Below are positions 1-11,100 of a stretch of 64,000 bases of DNA, in pieces. Under the pieces are notes generated by a model, which made no database searches, had not been told where the DNA came from, and saw only the letters and a program-made list of their open reading frames with translations. Where the stretch lies: contig OY755246.1 of NCBI GenBank assembly GCA_963576725.1, positions 74,207,467-74,271,466 on the forward strand. Reading direction: 5' to 3'. Within the stretch, counting starts at the first letter, position 1; every line of letters starts with the position of its first letter. Made by a program: the position numbers and the translations under genes. The DNA is from Azorinus chamasolen (Eukaryota; Mollusca; Bivalvia; Cardiida; Solecurtidae).

Positions 1-1402
1 TCAAACTTGCTGTGGTTGTTGGTCATGACAATTGGATGACCCCTATTGTTTTTGAGGTCACTAGGTCAAAGGTCAAGGTCACAATGACCTTAACTGGTGA
101 AATAGTTTCCGATCAATAACTGCTCAAGGGTTTGGCTTGGGATCTTCAAACTTGCTGTGATGGTTCGTCATGACCACTAGATGACCCCTATAGTTTTTTA
201 GGCCAAAGGTCAAGGTCACCATGACCTTAACTAGTAAAATGGTTTTTGATCAATAACTGCTCAAGGGTTTGGCTTAGGATCTTCAGATTTGCTGTGGTGG
301 TTGGTCATGACAACTAGATGAACCCTCTTGTTTTTTAGGTCACTAGGTCAAAGGTCAAGGTCACCATGACCTTAACTAGTGAAATGGTTTCCAATCAATA
401 ACTGCTCAAGGGTTTGGCTTAGGATCTTCAAACTTGCTGTGGTGGTAGGTCATGACCACTAGATGACCCCTAATGTTTTAGAGGTCACTAGGTCAAAGGC
501 CAAGGTCACCATGACCTTATCTGGTGAAATGGTTGCCGATCAATAACTGCTCAAGGGTTTGACTTAGAATCTTCAAACTTGCTGTGGTGGTTTGTCATGA
601 CCACTAGATAATCCCTAATGTTTTTTAGGTCACTAGGTCGAAGGTCAAGGTCATCATGACATTAACAGGTGAAATGGTTTCCAATCAATAACTGCTCAAG
701 GGTTTGGCTTAGGATCTTCAAACGTACTGTGGTGGTTGGTCATGACAACTAGATGACCCCTATTGGTTTTGAGGTCACTAGGTCAAAGATTAAGGTCACC
801 ATGACCTTGACTGGTGAAATGGTTTCCAGTCAATAACTGCTCAAGGGTTTGGCTTAGGATCTTCAAACTTGCTGTGGTGGTTACTCATTTCCACTAGATG
901 ACCCCTAATGTTTTTTAGATCACTAGGTCAAAGGTCAAGGTCATCATGACATTAACAGGTGAAATGGTTTCCAATCAATAACTGCTCAAGGGTTTGGCTT
1001 AGGGTCTTCAAACTTACTGTGGTGGTTGGTCATGACAACTAGATGACCCCTATTGGTTTTGAGGTCACTAGGTCAAAGATTAAGGTCACCATGACCTTAA
1101 CTGATGAAATGGTTTCCGATTAATAACTGCTCAATGGTTTGGTTGGGGATCTTCAAACTTGCTGTGGTGGTTGGTCGTAACCACTAGATGACCCCTAAAG
1201 TTGTTGAGGTCACTAGGTCAAGGTCACCATTACCTTAACTTGTGAAACGTTTTCAGATCAATAAATGATTAGTGGTTTGGCTTAGGATCGTCAAAGTTGC
1301 TGTGGTGATTAGTCATGACCAGTAGATGACCTCTATAGTTGAGGTCACTAGATCAAAGGTCAGGGGGTCTGGGGGTATACATGCTTTACAAATATCTCTT
1401 GT
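1..1402 (-). repeat. Pearl-like element A: about nine 145-bp units full of AGGTCA half-sites
   Basis: Read on the minus strand it begins ACAAGAGATATTTGTAAAG at 1402, then a TGTATACCCCC motif, then tandem units of about 145 bp running off the left edge of the window. Each unit contains AGGTCA half-sites in direct and inverted order, many with the exact AGGTCAnnnTGACCT palindrome. A shorter copy of the same family with both ends lies at 19163-19690. No coding potential seen. Confidence 0.85.
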
Positions 1403-1714
1403 TTTTTATGCTTCAATGAATTTCTAGATTGACCTTTTGAACATGTGGAGTCATGATGAGGACCTCATTACATGCAATTGGAATATGTTTAACTATTTAT
1501 TATGCCTTCAGCATCTGCTGATGCAGAAATGTATAATGATTGACTGTTCATCTATATCACTTTAATCGGCAATCCGGCCATACCGACATTGGCGGTTTCT
1601 TGTCTTTTATACCACCCAGCATTTTTTTGACTTTATCAGTCAGCCATTTATAAGGAAGGGCTTATCCGATGAACATGGGTTGGAAATGATAATTAGAGCA
1701 TGCATGTGATAAAA
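1403..1714. other. Unannotated spacer
   Basis: AT-rich sequence downstream of the gene between two repeats. I see no open frame, tandem structure or RNA gene in it. Confidence 0.5.
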
Positions 1715-2368
1715 CAGGGTTCCCACAAAACAGAAAAAATAAAATTCCCTGACTTTTCACTGACTTTTCCCTGTCCGAATTTCAATTTTCCCTGACCCCA
1801 TGTTAACAGATTAAGTTTAATTGGTCATCTATGAGCATGATCAATAAATGTTGGCCTCCGTCCTCCCCATCAGCCAATCCTTACCACCTCTCTCTTTATG
1901 ACAACTATATATACAGCAGTAGTGTTTTGATCATTTAAAAAAAAATGTTTTTGACTTTTTCATTTTTAATTGCTCAATATTGAATGTTACATGCAGGATG
2001 CCAAACATGTCCTAATATGCACCCAAAGTATAAAGTATCTTGAATATTTTCTACCTCTCTTAACCCTTTCCTCCATGATTTTTTTATTAGAGACTCCATC
2101 TACTATGAATATATAATTAAGTAAAATTTTATTTTTTTAAAGCAAAGTTAAGAAATATTTTGGCAGTAGACTACAGTAAAAACTCAGATTTATGATATTT
2201 TTCTAATCAAACAGAGTAGACCCTGATATGGGTCTATTCTGTTTGCAAAGGTGATAAAATGTGTATCTATGGTAGAAATGGTTAATCTTTCAGTTTTTCT
2301 GTGTAAGCTGAATTTTAAAATAGTACATCATACAGTGTGTAAGACACTGATACAGCATGCTATTAAAA

Positions 2369-2496
2369 TGGGGTCAAAATTGGCCCCGCCCCAGGGCTGG
2401 CTAGTTTTCTATAGAAACACATGGTGAAAACTTTGAAAAATATTCTCCTCTGATTTTCTGGTGAGCGATATTAGGGCCTTTCAGGCCCTCTTGTTT
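2369..2496 (-). mobile_element. Truncated pearl-like element B (5' end only)
   Basis: On the minus strand: ACAAGAGGGCC, a GGCC-flanked loop, CGCTCACC, then the start of the core ending in GGGGCGGGGCC. It matches the 5' ends at 10964 and 28697 and stops after less than one core unit. Confidence 0.75.
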
Positions 2497-2635
2497 TGCA
2501 ATTTAATCAAAATTTTGCATCACTTGGGATGTTTTTCCCAAATTGGGAAAAATAGGTCCTTTTAATGGGTCTATGTAGATGCCAGAAAAGGGTCTACATT
2601 TTCACTGTTTTCATAATAGCAGACCAAATATTGCT

Positions 2636-2760
2636 GCCCTTACAAGTGAAGACAGTACAGTAGAATGTCGAATATCTAGCATCGCTGCCCAGCCTGTCCT
2701 AACAAGTGAAGACACTACAGTAGAATGTCCAATATCTAGCATTGCTGCCCTATTCTAGCA
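2636..2760. repeat. Two-copy tandem repeat of about 65 bp
   Basis: The segment ACAAGTGAAGACA(G/C)TACAG with its following AATATCTAGCAT(C/T)GCTGCCC occurs twice in succession. No function apparent. Confidence 0.7.
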
Positions 2761-2879
2761 CTGCTGTCAAAATGGATGCTGGAGTCTTGCAGAGGTGCCA
2801 GAATTCTCCAATGATTTTGTTTTAACAGACTTCATGACAGATATACTATAAAATTTGGATGTGAAATATCCAAAGCTAA

Positions 2880-3010
2880 TCAAAGATGTATAAAGATGTT
2901 CTCTTTGATTTTATGGCTGAATGCATGTAACACAAATGTGACATGTATTTTGACATGATAATCTTTGAAAAAGGCCCTTAATGGTCAAAATATTAGATCA
3001 GAGCAATTCA
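2880..3010. repeat. Half copy of the AATATTTCGACCACTA foldback MITE
   Basis: Contains the TTGATTTTATGGCTGAATGC core and one arm ending ATATTAGATC, matching 43290-43405. The opposite arm is missing. Confidence 0.65.
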
Positions 3011-3259
3011 AGTATTTATGTATAAAGATGTTTGGTTTAGTCAAAATTGAAGAAACTGCCTTAGCCTTTTATTTTCATTCTTTCTCCCTTTTTGACATAT
3101 TTCCTCAGCCCTCATCCTTTGGTTCCAAAATTCCCTGACTTTTCCCTGACTTTTGCCAAATTTCAAATTTCCCTGACCAATTAAAAAATTCCCTGACTTT
3201 TCCCTGACCTTGAAATTTTTTTTTTTTTCCCTGACTTTTCCCTGTCCGTGGGAACCCTG

Positions 3260-4995
3260 TAAAACAATAGGTGACTATTCAGCAATATTTCCCTTTTGGA
3301 ACTCATCGGAAGCCTTAAACTATGCAGGTCACGTGACTAGATAAGCTTTCTAATGAGTGATTTATGGGAACCAGCAATAAAATGATCACATAGAAGTAGC
3401 AGGGAAGGAAATTAGTGGGAAATGTCACTCACAATAAAAAATTTTATAAGCTCTCCATTGGCTATAAATGTGATTAAAAGAAGTAGATATTATGTCAGGT
3501 TTTCGGCATATCAAAAAGCATTGTCTCAGTGAGGAATCCGTTTCACAGTTTTTTTATATCTTGCTTCGATCATCTAACATCAAAAGAAACATAGCGGGAG
3601 GCAGATTTCAGGGGTACTAAAACTAAAATAGAGGGTTAGGAGTTTGACATGCTAATGATTGACATATTGGCCAATTGCAATAAGTTTAGTTCAAAATATA
3701 TCCTGAAAGTAGGAGATCCTTCAAAAGTAACAATGCGAAAAGAGAAAATTGCAGACTCGGTTTTAGTGAGTTTGTTCATGAGAAGTAATTAAAAGTACAA
3801 CACTACTCACACCCCTTAGCACCGGCTTAAGCAGTATTCAATTTTCAAAACTAATAACATCAAAACTAATGATCCCAAAGGACCAGAAAATATAACAACA
3901 CTGAGAATGATGTATGGGGCAACGTTTTACGACCGCCACACAAGCACTTAACACCTGCTGCTGTGAAGTAAATATATCATGCATGACTTTGTAATCCCTG
4001 TTTAAAAGATTTCAGACTGGCACATTTTAAATGTTGGGTTTCAAAAGGACTGTCGATTTTTTTTTTGACATATAATCAAATAAATTTATATAGATAATCA
4101 AGTTGGTTTAGAAAAAATGGCATTTTTAATACGATTTTCTGATGGCACATGCTGAACTTATCTCTCTACCGTAACCCATTCCCTCATAGGCTATTTTTAG
4201 ATCCAACTTCTTTGAATAAATCTACCGAAAAGGAGCATTAACTAGATAAAAGGAAACTTTTAGAATTTTGTAATTTGAAACCATTGTGATAAATAGAGCA
4301 TTTGCTCTAAGACTATTTATCACAATGGTTTCAACAGGTGAATTTTACAGAGGCGTAGAAAGGCGTATTAATGGAGGAAAGAGTTAATACAGGTCGAAAG
4401 TCATGCTGAAAACTCATGTAGGAGTGTTATATTAAAGATCAAATTACCTGAGTTCAAGATATCAAGGTTCCAAATTCAACTTCCAATGCATTTCTATATA
4501 AATGGTCATCATTCAGTCTTTGGATAAACCATCTGCCCTATTTAACAAGAGCACCACAGGTGAAGGCCAAAGTTCACTTGTTCATATAATATGCATGTTT
4601 TCAAAGGTACATATGTCAATATGCACGATACCATCATTGCCTCCAATTAGATTTTGAACATGAATTTCTGGCCAAATCAGTGTTGGCATGACGACCTCTG
4701 GCCAATCAGTGTTGGCATGACGACCCTAATAATACAGAGCTTCAGGTAAGATGCATAAATTAAAATATTTTAAAACCCTATTTTGCTAGGACTCTTTAAA
4801 ATCGTCTCAAAGAGACAATTCTAGAGAGTAGTCACAATATAGGATTTGACGGGGAAATGATAACTGTATTTTTATAATATACATCTTTATCTATTGCTCT
4901 GCTAATGTACCAATTAAACAAGTGTTTTCAGACTCAAGATATTGCAGAATTTAAATGCCAAACAAAAACAAAAAAGTCATAGACCCGAAACAATG
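3260..4995. other. Region downstream of LRRIQ1, mostly unassigned
   Basis: Holds a perfect palindrome (4277-4332), a diverged repeat at about 3720-3880 that is inverted relative to 43090-43230 (shared CGGCTTAAGC context), and at 4548-4740 a fragment starting ACAAGAGCACCAC that looks like a pearl-type 5' end with a short duplicated GTGTTGGCATGACGACC. No coding exon or clear poly(A) signal seen. Confidence 0.5.
4277..4332. repeat. 20-bp perfect palindrome arms, 16-nt loop
   Basis: GAAACCATTGTGATAAATAG at 4277-4296 pairs perfectly with its reverse complement at 4313-4332. The loop itself starts AGCATTTGCTCT, so the stem can extend. Probably a small MITE core or hairpin RNA-like structure. Confidence 0.85.
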
Positions 4996-5141
4996 TCAGA
5001 ACTTGTTGATCCTTTTTCTTCCACTGCCCCATCCAATGTCGTGATTTACTTTTGGGTTTCTGAATGACATTCTTTCCTTTACCTGCTGTGTTGGAGCTGA
5101 GAATGTTTGTGGAATAGGAGGCAGCTTACCAGAAGATCCAC
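4996..5141 (-). CDS. LRRIQ1: LRRIQ1 exon 21: terminal exon with stop
   Basis: Acceptor ACTGTTAAG before 5141; phase 1 in; TGA at 4998-4996. Encodes GSSGKLPPIPQTFSAPTQQ, then VKERMSFRNPKVNHDIGWG, SGRKRINKF. There is an in-frame consensus donor after 5083 (CAG|GTAAAG), but the frame runs on to the stop with an ordered basic/aromatic tail, so I call read-through. A splice to a further exon is the alternative. Confidence 0.78.
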
Positions 5142-8100
5142 CTTAACAGTTTGGAGAAAACAATGAGAGAGAAATTTTACACAAATCGAAAAGGAATTAA
5201 CATTTTTAAAGTTTAGCAAGCTCAGTAAATTGTCAATGGATTTTTTTTTTCTATCACCTTTGTCAATTCTGAAAATACAAATTTCTTCTATTTCTTAAAA
5301 TAAGCTATGATCAAAGTCAAACGGTTTGGATCTTGATGAGAGGCTAAGTTTACTTAATGCTTTATAATTCTATCAATTATCATGTAGAATAATGGTCTGT
5401 TACAAAGACAGTCATGTTACACAGCAAAGTGTATTGGTAAGATGGATGTAACACTATAAAGAAAGTACTTAGCTGTAGAATGTTTACAAAATGTTGCCCT
5501 TATATTTTTGTAGTCACAAAGGGGAAGACAATTTAATTGGAAGATAACACTTTGAAAGCACAGATTTGATGCTGGATTAAAGCATAGAAGTTTTAAAATG
5601 CTTCAAATATTCTGTTGTAGAATGCCTCCTCTTTTCATAATTCAATCCTCTTTAATCATCATTAACCCTCAACATGTCGGAACATAGTACATAAGACCAT
5701 TGCAAACAGTGTAGACCCAGATCAAAATGCTCCTGATGGAGTCCCTTGATCAGAGTCAGCACTGTTTGGCATGAAAATCATATTCTTCAATGACAAAATA
5801 TTTTGATACAAATTTTTGTTTCATTAATATTCAGAAAGGAAGGAGCCAGATTTAATCATTCAGCAAGTTAATGGTTAAATTGTCCACAAACCTGAACCAG
5901 CTGAAAGTCTCCTAGGCTTGAGCCCTGCTGAGCTTACACTGTCCACAGACTGGAGATCCAAGGAACCAGGACCACTCTGTAACAATGTAAAGTACATGTA
6001 TTTGGAGTTTAGACCCGTAACAGCTATCATGTTTCGAATGAGGCATGTTTGCAATGTTGGAGTGCCATTTTCCCATCATTAAATATTAATCTTCAGCACT
6101 CTACTGAAAATTTGTAATTACCCATGCAAACAATTTGGAGCCAAATGAGAGAAACTCAGCATCTCATCAACATTCAAACTCTTTGGCCCTCTGACAATGT
6201 TTTGAAAACAAATGGAATAAAAAATGTACTTTTAGAACTGAAGCACGCAGAAATATTTGCAGATAACAATTGCTCAGAGTGCAGAAAGTCAGAAACCTTA
6301 GAAAGGAAGATATCTCACAGAAAAATGTTTTGCCCTTTTGCTATGATACTGGCCACTATTGAGCAAGAATTAAATGAAAATTCCCCTAAAAATTATATGC
6401 AAGATTGTCTCAAACAAAGGCATTGGCAAATTAAAATAGAGTTCAAAAACACAATTATAAGCATAATACCAGTCTATGATAAAATATTACGAGAGAACCC
6501 CAATCAAACATTTTTTTTCTCTTTCTCTTTTTCCCCCCTTTTCCCCTTTTTTCACTCTCTTTTCATATTCCAAAAACTAATTGTCCTAGACACCGTACTG
6601 ACACAAAAAGAGACATAATCTCCTCATATAGCATGTTTATTGTGTACAATTTTAAACTTATAACAACTAGTCTATGAAAATGATATTGTTAAAAATATGA
6701 AAATTGTATGTAATTATGTATACTAACCATGATACATAAGCTACTAACAAAACACTTTTTGTAAGGAATGATGGGGGGTGGTCCTCTCCGACCCTCTCAT
6801 ACCTATGATGGGGAGAATAAACGAGCACTCAGTTTTGGTGTCTCAAAAAAAAAAAAAAAAAAAAAGAAGATTGTCTGAAACATTTGTTTAGCATCATACT
6901 CACCACTAGCTGAACTCTGCGCCCACCCTGCAGTTCTGGAAGATTACGCTCAGCAACATATCGTGGTCCACTAAAAAATTAGAAGCAAAATAAATCAACT
7001 ACTTAAAATGACTGAGCGACACTAGAGAAAATGTACCTTTGGGACTTTGTAAACAGTGCAAACCTAGACCAGGTGCTACATAGGGAACATGGAATTCAGT
7101 AAGTCTGTCAAAAATTGTTACTCATCATAATTCAATAATATAGATATGTATTTATCCAATAACACTGTGGTCATGTGAATAAGTCTGGTCACATGACCAG
7201 AAATGCATGATATGTTCATTTGATTAAATATTGCAAACAGTGCAGACTTCAATGTGACATCAATCTGTCAGTAAACATGACCCTTTTTCACACTAGTGCC
7301 CTTGGGATCCTATCGTTGATATACAATCAAACATTGTAGATCAGATTAGAAGGTTCCTGCTTGGATCTTAAGGATCTGAATTTACATGTTTTACTGTGTA
7401 CAAAACAGTGTCCTAAACATATATACATTGTATATGTAAGTACTTAAGTCTTTTGTAAGTACACCTCTAACTTAATCAAACATTACACCTCTAACTTAAT
7501 CAAACATTTTAATATAAAAATAATAAATATTTCTAAATCATACATTCTTATACAGGAATATTCATGAAGTAAGTGGTTAACAATGTATACCAGACATCAT
7601 CAAGAATGGTATACTTACTTTGGGTTTATAACAGAATCAGAGACAGGGTGATCGCCCACTTGTGTGTGCAGCCACTCAAATGTTCTTGAAACTCGTGTGT
7701 GAAACTCCTCACGCTTCTCCTCTTCCTGACGGTTTATCTCTTCCTGGCGTGCTGTGAAAATTTTAAAAATAAAACAAATACAAACTTAAGATTAAAGTTT
7801 GTCTACAGGACATGGGTGTCTCGAAGTGTGTTCCACTCAAAAATCTCAACCAGAAGCTAGAAACTAGAAGAGGGTATGAGAGTTAATGTTTCTCAGATCT
7901 TAATTTGTGTCCCATATGGCTGAGACATGCCTACCTGAAAAATGCATTCTGCACACCCTTGACTTAAAGTGAACATGTGTGCAAATTAGTATCAAAGTTG
8001 TTCAACGATGGTAAGAGATACAGAGCAGACATGAGTTTTGAGGCTAATTAGTTTGACCTTGATTTGTGACCTCAACCTTTGACCAATATGCAAGAAACAT

Positions 8101-11100
8101 GCACACTATACAACCATGGCTTATATGTGAACATTTGTGCCAAATAATATTTAAATCCTTCAAGGGTGTAAGTGATAAGAAATAGATACATGTACAAACT
8201 TTTAGGCTAACAGTTTGATCTTAATTTGTGACCTTGACTTTTGACTTACATGCCTGGAGCATGTACTCAGCATATTCTGTTGAAAATAGCAGATGGACGG
8301 CTTAATCATTGAAAAGTCGGGTGCCACGAAATGTTGAAATAGCTATATTATAAAAAGCTCAAACAATCGCGACATACCGGTAACCTAATATACATAGTAT
8401 CGACATCAAACCCGTATAGTTTTGCAAGAACAAGAAAAGAAATGGGGAAATTCCAAGAAAATACGGAATAAAGTAAATATAAACCGAAATACGGGATTTT
8501 GCTGCACTGCATAGCGAGCCGATATTAAACCTTACCCTGCCAATCGCAACCTAATGCCATATTCAAACAGCTTGGATCTGTATGAGACACCAAGTAACTC
8601 AGCGTTCGTTCGCCTCAATGCTGTTTGACATTCAGTCTATCTTTCGAAATTCTACCAACAATCAGATTAGTTTAGTGATTTTTATATGAGTTTGTTTAAT
8701 ATAAACACTCATGATGTGTTTAACTAAGCATATTTATACAGATTTAGCACATGCTCTAATTGTTCACTTTACAGCAACAGATAGCTTTATGAAGTAGACC
8801 AATTGGATTATAATTTTGTACAGGTGAGCTAAAAACTGTATGTAGACACTACAGAAGTTTCTTAGTAAGGAAATTTAACTGCTAGATACAATGCTAGAAA
8901 ACTTTTTGTTAACTTTAAAACTTTGTTTTGCTACTACATATGTTGGAAACCAAGACACTTGTTTTAACCTTTAGCCTGCTATGGGCAGATGAGTGGCTAC
9001 CTTTGCAAACTATTTGGATCCTGATGAGATCATGATATCATCAGGATCCAAACTGTTTGACGCCTTGATTGCATTTTGGTAGACAAATTGATTATAGCTT
9101 GAATTTTGAAAATGTAGTGGGTGAAAATTTCTGCAAACATAATTTGCTCAGCAGGCTAAAGGTTAAATATCCACTTTTTGATATACATGTACATAAAGTT
9201 ATTCAGATGTTTGCTTGCTTGAGGTTTGTTCAATAGCCAACACACATACACACAATTTAGGAAAGAATGTTCAAATATTGTATATATACAAGTTTCCAGG
9301 CTCCATTAGTCTAACCTTGGAAATATTCTTTCCTGGGCAAAGTTTTACGCTGGGGAACAGGAACAGAGGGTTGATGTGTTACCTCTTCCAGTTTACGGAA
9401 CAGAGCCAAACGCTGTTTGGGATCTAAAACAGAATACAGTGGAATTCATACATGCAGTTAAGTTTCATGAGATAAACCTTAGTTTACAGCATGCTGTAAC
9501 CTATGTTTTGCTAAATGCAAAACATGTACTGATTAAAAAGGAAACAACAGGTGTGAAATTACTTATTTGGTACTGTTTGATATTCTGAAAGTGAATTGAA
9601 TGTACAAAATATATGAATGCCTCAGTCACATTTGCCACAGTGGCCATAATCTCTAAAATTTCTATGGGTCAACAGCATTTATATGGCCACCGCAGAATAC
9701 CTATGGCCATGTACTGCAGTGGTCACTTATGTTACAGTCACCGTACGGCGTATTTTGAATTTGTGGAGACAGAAAAACCTATAGCTGCCGTACAGTCTTT
9801 GAAGTGATAACCAACATTGCCATATGGTGTCCGTGCCGCTGCCATATTTTTTTTAAATTCCAAGACAGCTGCGAGATAAAACTAGGTGATAAAATTACAC
9901 AAGCTCACCTAATTTACTCAGCTTCTTCTTCTTCTCAGCATTGTATTTCATTTTCTTTGCCCTCTGCATCATCAGGTGTGCAGTGTTGGTATCCTTGAAT
10001 CCCCTGTAAATGGTTACCAGTTTGAACAGTGACATTCAAAATTAAACATGTATACCAACTGCTCTCAGTGTAGTGTATCAGCTTGGATTATAGTCTTAAT
10101 CTGTAGCTGATCTTTTTATGTAAAAAATGTTTAACTTATAGGTGGACTCATACATCGTCTGCATGAACATTCAAGAGTTCCAAGTGTGTGTGTGTTCCAA
10201 GCTTGGCCTAGTGGTTGAGCACTGAGACCCAGGGATATGGGGTTTGAATCCTGGCTGGACCAACTTGAAATTTAAGAGACACTTTTCAGTGTCTTCCACC
10301 CATATGAGGCTGCCTCCTCTCCACCCAGGGGTTAAAATGGTTACCTGTGAGGTCACTAGCTGGTACTGCGACTGTGTAATCGTGACATATGTTAGCAATG
10401 CTCAATATTGTAGGTGAATTGCTCAATGACCTGGGGAGTAAATGTACAGTCGGCTGAGCAGTAGGTACATTTTTTACCAAAAGGAAGTCAACACTCAACT
10501 ATTGGTGAAAATCTTTAATGTAACAAAGTTATTACTCTGTTAGTCTGCATGATATGATAATGGCTTATTGATAAGACGATGGTGAATAATTGTATGGAAT
10601 CATTGAACTTTTTTTATGCCCACAAATAAGGAGGAATATAGTAATAATTGCACTGTCTGTCTAGACTAATAGTCTGCTAGTTAGTCCCGCATCGTTTCTG
10701 CTCTGTAACTCTATTCAGGAGTATTCTTATATATTACATATTGTCTAATACTGTGCACCATAGCAGTGTATATATGCAGCTGTGGTAACTTAAACTTAAA
10801 AGGAATCGATTGGAAATTTCAAGATGGTGCCTCAAAGTTATTTTTAGGCAATCTGTAGGTAATAAGCAGTAAAACTTTATAGAATGCATCCAATTAACAA
10901 TTTAGTAGTCCTGAATGACTCCTATGAATTTATGGTCAATATTGTCCATGTTTCTAAATGGAAACAAGAAGGCCATGATGGCCCTGATTTCGCTCACCAA
11001 AAAATCAGAGGAGAATATTTTCACTATATGTTTCTATACAAAACTGGCCACCCCTGGGGCGGGATCAATTTTGACCCCAGGGACATAATTTTTATAACTT

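Larger units (their letters stand above)
1715..3259. mobile_element. 1.5-kb TIR element with TAAAA target duplication
   Basis: Left end CAGGGTTCCCAC, right end GTGGGAACCCTG, a perfect 12-bp inverted pair extended imperfectly to about 18 bp. TAAAA sits directly outside each end (1710-1714 and 3260-3264). Subterminal regions carry repeated CCCTGACTTTTC motifs. No transposase frame, so non-autonomous. Other repeats lie inside it (2369-2496, 2880-3010). Superfamily unclear. Confidence 0.75.

Noticed and set aside
6124..6618. 164-codon open frame on the plus strand
   Set aside because: It crosses the left target duplication of the retrocopy insert at 6401-6416 and ends in a CT-rich run; composition is not coding-like and no domain is visible.
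8430..8600. Possible missing exon between LRRIQ1 exons 17 and 18
   Set aside because: An AG/GT-bounded stretch exists (CTCATACAG ... GGCAGG|GTAAGG) but has an in-frame stop in the phase required.
10198..10270. Functional tRNA gene
   Set aside because: A and B boxes are present but arms do not pair as a cloverleaf; it is a SINE head.
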